Assembly (NCBI GenBank): GCA_003586115.2
Contig: QVOM02000073.1
Span: 42,504,315 to 42,568,314 of the forward strand
Direction: 5' to 3'
Source: Salvator merianae
Lineage: Eukaryota; Chordata; Lepidosauria; Squamata; Teiidae
DNA: 64,000 nt
In this document: positions 56,334 to 64,000 of the stretch, in pieces
How positions within the stretch are numbered: position 1 is the stretch's first letter
How the letters are laid out: each line of letters begins with the position of its first letter
Position numbers and translations under genes: made by a program
Notes under the pieces: model-generated
The model's database searches: none
Told to the model about the DNA's origin: nothing
The model's input: only the letters and a program-made list of their open reading frames with translations

Positions 56334-56951
56334 TCAAGTCACTAACCACAGGACAGGTACAGTACAGCAAACAAAGAAAAGCATAAAAACTAGTCAAAAC
56401 TCCACCAAAAACACTCAAAACATCTATAGAACCTCCACACCAGTGACCCATTCTACTCTATACCACCCCATACTGCACACTCAAAAGCACCTAAAAGCAC
56501 TCCAAAGCACTTAAAATCCGGTCAAGACCCATGCATATCTCACCAAAACCAGTCAAAATGCACTAAAGTATACAATTCCACACAGAAAAGTTATTTTTCA
56601 AAAAAGAGCCGAACTGAACACCTTCAACATTGTACAAAGAAGTTGGCAAATGGCTCTGGATCAGGAAGAAGGTCCTAGCATGCTGCAGGGCTTGCCTCTG
56701 ACTTCTGCCTTTGGGGGAAATACCATCAAAAAAAGGTGCTCTCCTCATCTACATTTTGAAGTGAGAAGGCATCACGGAATGGTGCCTCCTTGGTGCAGTC
56801 CAGGAAAAACAACTCTGAAAAGGAGGCACATCTGATGACCTTCACCCTGAAAAAGAGGCTGATACAATTGCTGTGAGGTTCCTGCTGTCACTGAAAATGG
56901 AGCCAGGGTGGGAGAAGGACCCTTTAGAGGCACCCTGGACAAGTAAGTAGA
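56334..56951. other. Unique sequence, no gene seen
   Basis: C/A-rich stretch with scattered CACTC and AAAGCAC motifs around 56380-56520; no coding support. Confidence 0.45.
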
Positions 56952-56956
56952 GATGG

Positions 56957-57409
56957 GGCCTGTAAGCACTTTACATCCTAGAATGGTATAACAATATCAC
57001 TCTAGGCTGTACAAGAATCAGCGTCATGGCAGCCATTCACACTGCAAGTAGTAGAATAGCCCCACACCAGACACCAGGACTCACAGTGAGAATGCAAGCC
57101 TGTTTGCCATGACAGTGGCTGCAGCAACATTCAGCGTTTGCCATGGTGAGCAGAATGCAGTGCACAACTGTGCAGCCGTGCTGCGCCACCCACTTACAGT
57201 GTTTGCACCCAGAGGAGGTTGTGAACGCTGCTGACTGGGTGCCATCCAGCTGCTCCTGGTCATACTGTGGAAAGCATTTTAGCTGTCCACAACTAGTAGT
57301 GTTTGGGAACACCTGCAGATGCTCCTGGGCACTGCAGCTGCAGTGGAGTGCAGACATACTTTCCTGGTGAATGTCTCCACACTCACTAAAAGGTAAGTGT
57401 GAACAGGCC
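56957..57409 (+). mobile_element. GGCC-type MITE, interior A
   Basis: GGCCTGTAAGCACTTTACATCC at the left (as at the right end of the 7461 copy) and GGTAAGTGTGAACAGGCC at the right. The flanks are GATGG (56952-56956) and CATGG (57410-57414), 4 of 5 identical. The core ATGACAGTGGCTGCAGC is present. Confidence 0.8.
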
Positions 57410-58682
57410 CATGGCCTCATTCTGGAATACTGGCCAGATTTTATTTGTCTTGAATTTCAATAGTTAGCAAGGTCTTTGACCAGTTGGCTGCATGGTTCAT
57501 GAAGATTTTATGATGACATATAATGGGTTGTTTAAATACTGCTGTATAAATTACTTGGCTGTCTTGTAGAACTGAAAATAAAGCAAAAACATCGAAAAAA
57601 TCACCTTGGAGAGCACATTCAAGTCGGGTTTTCTATGATTGGCTTAAGTGATATTGGATCTTCCTATGCTGCAAATGAACATGTCTGATAAATTTTCAGT
57701 ACTACATGATCTGGCACTTGTTGCCAGCACTCTTGTTATCTTCTGTACAGATAAGTTCCCCCTTGACTTGATACAGAAAGCATATCTTGTCAATTCAGAT
57801 TTTTCTGCAAGAGTCTGATCAGGTTAATTCTAGAAACCCATCAATGTTCAACTTTCGACAACTTTTGGCATGTCATCTTCTATTTTAAAAACCTAAAGGC
57901 ATTTTGGCACTTATCTTTCCCCCTCCGAGGGGAAGAGCTGGATTTAGGCCAGGACTGCACACAAGGGTGCAGAAAGTTTAACAATTGCTGGCGGCGTGAA
58001 TACTTCCATCAGCTATTTTTGATTTAGAGAAAGAAGAGGGGAAAAAAACAGAAATCACAGCAGGGACTCTGTGATTAAATCCCTCCCTGTTTCATGCACA
58101 GCTTTTGATTTAAAGGTTTTTTCATGGTGTGCAAGAACCAGGGAAATGTTATTTTTCTTATTTCTATTCAATTCTATTGCATCTGTCCAATTTGCAGCCA
58201 GTTGGAATTCCTCCTTGTAGTGGGGTGTGTGGGGACTTCCAATGAAAATAATCCTGTAACAAAGGCACCTGTCCATGTGTTACAGCATTGATTGTTGTTG
58301 TTTTTTTTAAAAAAAAAATAGCTCGTTTCACATCCTTAGTGTTGGCCTCTAATTCAAATGTATTGCTCTATGTTGTTCTGTATCGAGCAACATTTGAGGT
58401 TGTCTAAATGTGACGATGGTGAGCTGACATTATTGGTAGTCTGAAGTTTTCTCATGGGTAGTTTTGATCAATTCCATAAGAAGGTGAATGCAAAATTTTG
58501 GACCTAGCACAGTATGGCCTGCATGTCAAGAGGATTCCACCTTCTAAAGATGCCTTGTCTCTTGATCCATGGCACTTCTTAATCTGCCTAATTACTCTTG
58601 GGATTAGCACATTGTCTGCCTGGAAGAAGCCAAGCAGGATTTTCTAGTATGCAATCTCATTTGCTCTGTATTTTTTACTATA
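57410..58682. other. Unique sequence, no gene seen
   Basis: Nothing recognised. Confidence 0.5.
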
Positions 58683-59180
58683 GGCCTGTTCGCACTTATG
58701 TCAGTATAATGTTCTAATTAGCAGGGTTTGGGCCAGCCAGGATCAGATACAGTGAGAAGTGTTTACTCTTGTCAGCACTGGACCAGCAGGGGAGCAGTGT
58801 GAATGGGAATGCACTAGTTAGGTAGCTGGGTCTGGACCTAGAGGAGCTGGGTCCGGACTTGGGTCCAAAACAGCCACCAGGGTCCAGACCCCAAAGTCCA
58901 AACCTGGGTCTGAACTGTTTGATGGTGCCTGTGTGGCCACACAGTTACCACCCTGCTGCCATTCCACACCAGGAAGTGGTGTGAACAGACCTTTCCTGAT
59001 GCACACCTGATCATGCAAGTCAGCTTGGAAACTAAAGCTTAGTTGACCACAGCTGGTAGGTTTCAGGTGAGCATCAGATGGACTTTGATAGGTTTCAAGT
59101 CAGCTGGGGCTGTTTGCAGGTGTGAATGCTCTGGTCCAGCAAGTGTCCTGGAACATTCTTCTCACTAAGTGTAAACAGCC
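58683..59180. mobile_element. GGCC-type MITE, interior C, uninterrupted
   Basis: Ends GGCCTGTTCGCACTTATG and CTCACTAAGTGTAAACAGCC. The interior AATGCACTAGTTAGGTAG and GTCAGCACTGGACCAGC aligns with the C element at 9253-10341 and shows the state before the B insertion there. The flanks CTATA and CCCCG do not match. Confidence 0.78.
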
Positions 59181-59420
59181 CCCCGTTGTCTTGGTCCCAA
59201 CTGAACGAGAGAGAAGAAAAACTGAACAGACTATCTTTGCAGCCAGATTTCAGCAACTTGACGGATGAAGAGAAAAAACATCCTTTGAGCCCTTCATGGC
59301 CAGTTCCTCCACATGCTAGCCAGCAAGGAAGGGTTGGGATAACCAGGTCCTTCCTTCCTCAGGCTCACTTTGTATGTGGGCAAAGAATGCAGCCAGATGA
59401 TCTCATATCCAGTGACTGAA
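59181..59420 (+). other. Orphan open frame, unlikely to be a gene
   Basis: A stop-free plus-strand frame to 59419 encodes a hydrophilic stretch (NEREEKLNRLSLQPDFS, later DEEKKHPLSPSW). Its upstream part overlaps the C-type MITE, no splice acceptor is obvious, and I recognise no family. It is noted because the composition is more protein-like than other frames here. Confidence 0.12.
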
Positions 59421-59859
59421 ACAAGGCCAGGATTGACCCAGAGGAGACAAAGGGAGCTGCATATATCTGTCTGGATGGAATGCATTCAGGAAATGAACGG
59501 GTTGATTGAACCTATTGATTGAGTTCTGCGGTAATGCATTTTATGAGTGTGTTTGTAAAACTTCATACTTCTATATGGAAAATACAATGATTTTCTACTG
59601 TGAGGGAGTAAAATTTATCCCAAAATATGTAAGAAATCAGCAAAAATAGTCAAAAAATGTACTTAGAGTACTTTTGTATCCAAGTTTTAAAATTGATTTT
59701 TAATTGCTGTCTTCCATGGGATAGTTCCCTGGAAACTAGCTCATAGAAATACATTAGAATTTTGCTAATTTTAACCCTTAATTGTCAGGTAAATATCACT
59801 TATTTTTCAAGAAAAGCCTAAAAGTACAAAGGAAAAGTTTGCATCTGCCCAGCTAAGCA
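59421..59859. other. Unique AT-rich sequence, no gene seen
   Basis: Nothing recognised. Confidence 0.5.
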
Positions 59860-59864
59860 TACAG

Positions 59865-60982
59865 GACTTGTTTGCACTTTGGGCTCTTAAGCATCAAGTA
59901 TGCTTGCTAGACAAGTGCGTCCACACTTGGCGGAGGCACGAGTGCCTGGGACTAGGCTTCATCTGCTCCTTATCGCTACCACCACTGGTGAAATAAGTAA
60001 CAGTCTGCAACTGTACCTGAAGCTCAAAGTAAGCTTCATGTAAGCTTGCATTTGCATTTACCTGCACCACGATGGTGGTCATCTTGTGGGTGATGTGCCC
60101 GTCATGCATGCTTGGTTCCGCAATCATGCATGCACAATGAGGCAATTGGGCTCGACTGGGCCCACGCGATGCCCCAATCCAGCTCCCGATGCCCCAATTG
60201 GGCCTGCGACACCGTATGGGGCCTCGCTGTGCCCCATCCGGCGTTCTGGTGCCTGATTGTGCACGAGTCAGATGGTCACTGCAGCAACAGCTGGCAAGCA
60301 TCAGGCCACTGCCATGGTGACCAGGAGGCCATGCAGTGAGCAGGCATGAAGGTGGATTGCACCTGCACACGGGCCCCCTCACCGTAGTACCATCGGGCCT
60401 ACCTGATCAGGCCGCATGGTGCCCCAGTCAGGTCCGTGTGGCCCGACTGGGGTGCCCTGATCACCAAAATCAGGCTGTGTGGCCCTGATTGAGGCACCAC
60501 GCAGCCCAATCTGGTAGGACCAATGGTGCTACAGCAAGGGGGCCAATGTGCAGGCACAATCTGCCATTGCACCTGCACAGTGTGTGGTCCTCCTGGTTGC
60601 CATGACAGCAGCCCCATGCTTGCTGGCCGCTGCTGCGGTGACCATCTGGTGTGCGATCAATTGGACACCAGAACCAGAATTGCAGGCCCAATTGGGGCGT
60701 TGTGGGCAGGATCAGGGCATCACACGAGCCCCCATTGTGCATGCACACGCATGCACATGGCACTTCTGCTGGTCGCCATGGCAGCAGCCGGATGCTTGCC
60801 AGATGCTGGGATGGCGAAGATCTGGCACGGCTAACAGCATTTGCATGTGTGAACTCTGACAGCCGAGTTCACTCAGGTTAGTTTTTAGGCCCTATAGTGC
60901 AGATGGTGTCTGCATGATGGGGTCTCTTCCACCTTAGAATGGGCTAATTAGCCCATTCTAAGGTGGAAAGTGTGAACAGGCC
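59865..60982 (-). mobile_element. GGCC-type MITE, long interior A
   Basis: Left end GACTTGTTTGCACTTTGGGC and right end GGAAAGTGTGAACAGGCC. The flanks are TACAG (59860-59864) and CACAG (60983-60987), 4 of 5 identical. A perfect 42-bp palindrome lies at the right end. The interior contains diverged repeats of CCCGATTGGGC-like motifs and two copies of the ATGGCAGCAGCC core (near 60600 and 60778), suggesting internal duplication. Confidence 0.83.
60927..60968. repeat. Perfect 42-bp palindrome with changed arms
   Basis: The arm starts TTCCACCTTAGAATGGGC, against TTCCACGCTAGAATGGGC in the copies at 19230 and 54280. The opposite arm carries the matching changes, so symmetry is kept. Confidence 0.96.
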
Positions 60983-63900
60983 CACAGTTTTGTGGCTAAA
61001 GTTGGTATTTAAAGGCCAACAATAAGTCAATCAGTAGTCTTGTTTAAATTCCTTGTTCTTGAGCACACAACGAAGGCAGCAAAATAAGTCTTTTTTCTTG
61101 CAGTCTTTACTGCTTAGCACTAGGCATGATTATGAGCTTTTACATATGTTCAGTCATCTTTAGAATGAGTAAGATGCCTCTTGCATTCTAGTTGTATTCT
61201 GGCCTGTTTCAGCATTGAACAAGTTTAGCCTGTCACAGTTCATCCTTAGCAAAATTTCCGAAGTGCCTTGCAGACTTTTTCCCATTAGCCTGATTTCAGC
61301 CATCTGATAGGCTGAGACTTGTCATGAAGTTACCTTCTTGTTAGCTGTCATGAGATACAGTGTATATGCTTTGAGATATTAATTCCTAACAATATGCAGT
61401 ATCTAAATAGGAATGAGGGGATTAGGTGAAACGACATTCAAGTAACTTTAGTGAGTCAGCATTAAATGATTTAAGAGTTCTGTTAAGAAAATCCGCACGA
61501 GGAAGTCATTATTGACCACTCATGCTGCCATTACTACCGACCAAAATCTCTTCTCTGCTGCCCCAACTGATAATTTCTAATGGCATGACGTTTTTGTGGT
61601 CCTCTACGGATTTTAGTTATTATCTGTAATGCAATTAAGGAGGAGAGCAGTGAACGGCAGTGTGGAACATTAGCTTAGCTAAGGAATAATGCCTTAAACT
61701 CATGGATGAGGAAAACTCTTGTAAACTCAGAGTGAAAAAGGAAGTGCGAGTTCTGAGAGTGTAGAAAATGAATATTAGGAAATAGATTTCTTCTTGCCAT
61801 ATGGAAGTTAATGAAGCAGAAACAATCTGGTTTTGGAATACATTCAACAACTATTTCCAAATGGCAAATATACATAGTATTTACTGTTTGGGGAACTCTG
61901 TGTGTGTTGTATGATAATGCCATGGCCTTTGTTTTCATATGCCTTAAATCCTTTCACCCTTGTGAGTTAGCATTCTCATTGCAGAATTCAAAGTTTATTT
62001 TCAGCAATCATTTTAAATATCACATGTAAGCTACTCCACCTGGCAAAACCTTTGTATTTAGAAAATCCCCCTATATTGCATGCAGAAATTTGCTGTGAGA
62101 TTAATTACAATCAGTTTTAGTCAGTAGGGATTGCTTCTTGCCATAACTATTCTTGTATATCTTGATTTAGCAATAATGGCTGAAAGATGAAAGGTATTTC
62201 GTAGCAATTAATGACCAGCTGGATGAAGGTTCTGAGTCCAGATGGATGCTCATTATCAGAAAATGCCCTATGTAGGCTGGCATTTTGTTACAATAAACCA
62301 TGTGTTCTATTTCACTGGTGCCGAGTTCCTTTTCCAATAAAGACTCCATCTTTTCTTAGCTTTTAATAACTAGTTTGCTCTCCAGGAACAATACAAATTA
62401 GCCTATTTAGATAGTTAGTCTGGGGTCACTGATGTTTTTAATTCCCATCCAATATCTCATAATGTATCTTATTTCTAAAAAAATGGCCTTGCTTTAAATG
62501 ATATTTATAGCTGGAATGAAGCATGATCTTTAAAGAAAAGAGGCTTGCCACTCTGAAGTGTTGAACTGCCAGCCCTAAAGTCCTCAGTTATTGGCTTCAC
62601 TGGCAGAAACTGATAGAAGTCGGAATTCAAAAGCACCTAGAACATTAGATGCCTTCCATAAGAAGAATGATGAGTTTCTTTGATGGAGAAAATGCAGACC
62701 CCTGTGCACCAGCTGTTAAGGCTTGTTTTTATTCATGAACAATGTGATTAAAAATCCCACATTCAGAGCCATGAGTGACTGAATCATAAGAGCAAAGTAA
62801 GGAGCACCTCTTCGACCCAGTAGCATAGTTGAATCAACTCATGCTAATATTGCCTAATGTGTACATAATCAACTATGCTTAGTGGGGTCAATTTCCATGT
62901 GGATCTACATAGAATCTTCGTCTTAACAGTGACCATGTCCCCATTTTCAGAGGTGCCTGTTGCTACTTGAGAAGGTGCCTGCTACAACCATGACTCCCTT
63001 TGCAGCATCAGCAGGCACATTACAGTGATCACACTAACCCATTTTGGGGCCTGGGGAGTTTCCATGTTTGTGCAATTTCATGCCCTGAATGGAGGCACCA
63101 AAATCAGCCACTGGAAGTGGTGCCTCTGTGCCTGGAACACCTCCCCTATCTGCCCATAATGGAGCTGCCTTGCTCCATAAGTAGAGACCTGGCCAGTGTC
63201 TCACCTTTAGCTCTAACTCTTCAAACCAATAGCACCATTTGGTTTTAGCTGGGTTGTTTTCACCTCTACCATCCACTAAGAGCACCAGTTACCACTAGCT
63301 GACAGAATAGAGCTAGTAGGGTGGTAGGAGATGGGAAATGGATGGAGTGGCGAAGCAGGTTTCATTTCTCAAACTTGCCTTTGGCTGTTTCCACACTCAC
63401 CAGCATGCGGATTGCAGACTCCTATTCCAGACTATAAACCAAAAGCTTTCCAGCTAACCATCCCTGCTATTAGCCTACTGTATGACAGTGAAAGAGAATG
63501 GAAGTAGCTTATTTTAGTCTCCAGTGGTGGCTGCTACTCAGTTGTGAACTGCATATTTAACAATTTGTACCAGGAATACTCAGAATGTTTAGTAGATGCA
63601 GGTGTGGTGATCAAGGAAAGCCAAAAGCCTTCCAGATCATTAATTCTGGCTCATAAGCCTTTGGCATTTGCAAAATGGTAATCTAGACTAATAACAATGA
63701 AGGCAAATCATTTGTCTAAAATGCACAGAATAAGCATTAGTGTCCTTTAAAAAAAAAGTGCAGCAGAGAACAGCACTGTGGAATCGAAGAGCTGTCAGCT
63801 GCTTTCACATTTAGAGACATTTTAAATTGTGCTGGACAGGACAAAGTTTGGAAATGCAATGTGGGGTTCCTGTTTTCCACCCTGGAGAATCTGTCATGAG

Positions 63901-64000
63901 CTAGGCTTAGCTCTAGGACTTTGCCAGTGTTATTATCTTCTCACTTCTTACTTATTTCTGTAATCTCATACTTAGAAGTATTTAGTATTTTGCTTGATGG
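60983..64000. other. Unique AT-rich sequence, no gene seen; possible conserved stretches
   Basis: About 3 kb free of recognised transposons, the cleanest part of the window. Stretches around 61430-61640 and 63660-63850 are of high complexity and unique; conserved non-coding function is only a guess. No splice-framed coding exon was found. Confidence 0.45.

Overview
The window looks like non-coding DNA from a vertebrate nuclear genome, most probably a squamate reptile (lizard or snake). The evidence is the mix of transposons. A 3' fragment of a BovB (RTE) LINE, CR1 LINEs with the usual 3' tails, several L2 3' ends, a tRNA-derived SINE and tetranucleotide microsatellites all lie in an AT-rich background. 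No intact protein-coding gene, rRNA or functional tRNA gene was recognised. The long open frames at the left end and near 48-49 kb are by-products of stop-free tandem repeats. One possible exon (minus strand, near 25.8-26.0 kb) and a few unique stretches that read like conserved non-coding DNA are flagged at low confidence. The species cannot be named from the sequence.

Two groups of non-autonomous DNA transposons dominate. (1) FB elements are three large foldback-type elements: FB-1 (1-1647, left end outside the window), FB-2 (16391-17866, inverted) and FB-3 (47744-49110). Their ends read TAGGGGTGTGCACGAAG, and FB-3 is bounded by a perfect 8-bp direct repeat (CCCTAAAT), as expected for hAT transposition. 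Each carries a chain of hairpins near its ends and a different CpG-rich tandem array of self-complementary units in the middle: 138 bp in FB-1, 115 bp in FB-2 and 88 bp in FB-3. The FB-1 array reverses direction in the middle, making a palindrome of more than 1 kb. The FB-2 array has a dimeric 230-bp higher-order repeat. Small, older MITEs at 8296, 36884 and 45675 have decayed versions of the same ends, two of them with clear 8-bp duplications.

(2) GGCC elements are at least fifteen MITEs of 0.14-1.4 kb that share the end GGCCTGTTCRCACTT (or GGCCTTTCTGCACTT) but have at least four unrelated interiors, here called A, B, C and F, plus a short G type. Where a target duplication can be read it is 5 bp of the form CNNNG. 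They nest in each other: B in C at 9.3-10.3 kb, B in A at 19.2-20.6 kb, and two A-type elements inside a third at 53.5-54.9 kb. Three A copies carry a perfect 42-bp palindrome next to one end, and the third copy keeps perfect symmetry despite different arm bases.

Layout: 0-1.6 kb FB-1; 2.5-3.6 kb an L2 split by a MITE; 7.4-10.4 kb MITE cluster; 10.6-12.6 kb CR1 with a dead reverse transcriptase; 13.3-13.7 kb MITE; 16.4-17.9 kb FB-2; 18.0-20.6 kb MITEs; 20.6-29.6 kb mostly unique; 29.6-31.8 kb L2 and MITEs; 31.8-33.3 kb unique; 33.3-39.8 kb CR1, hAT MITE, L2 and BovB; 39.8-41.0 kb a long-TIR element; 41-47.7 kb mostly unique with MITEs and microsatellites; 47.7-49.1 kb FB-3; 49-52 kb MITEs, SINE and a local duplication; 53.5-61 kb MITE cluster; 61-64 kb unique.
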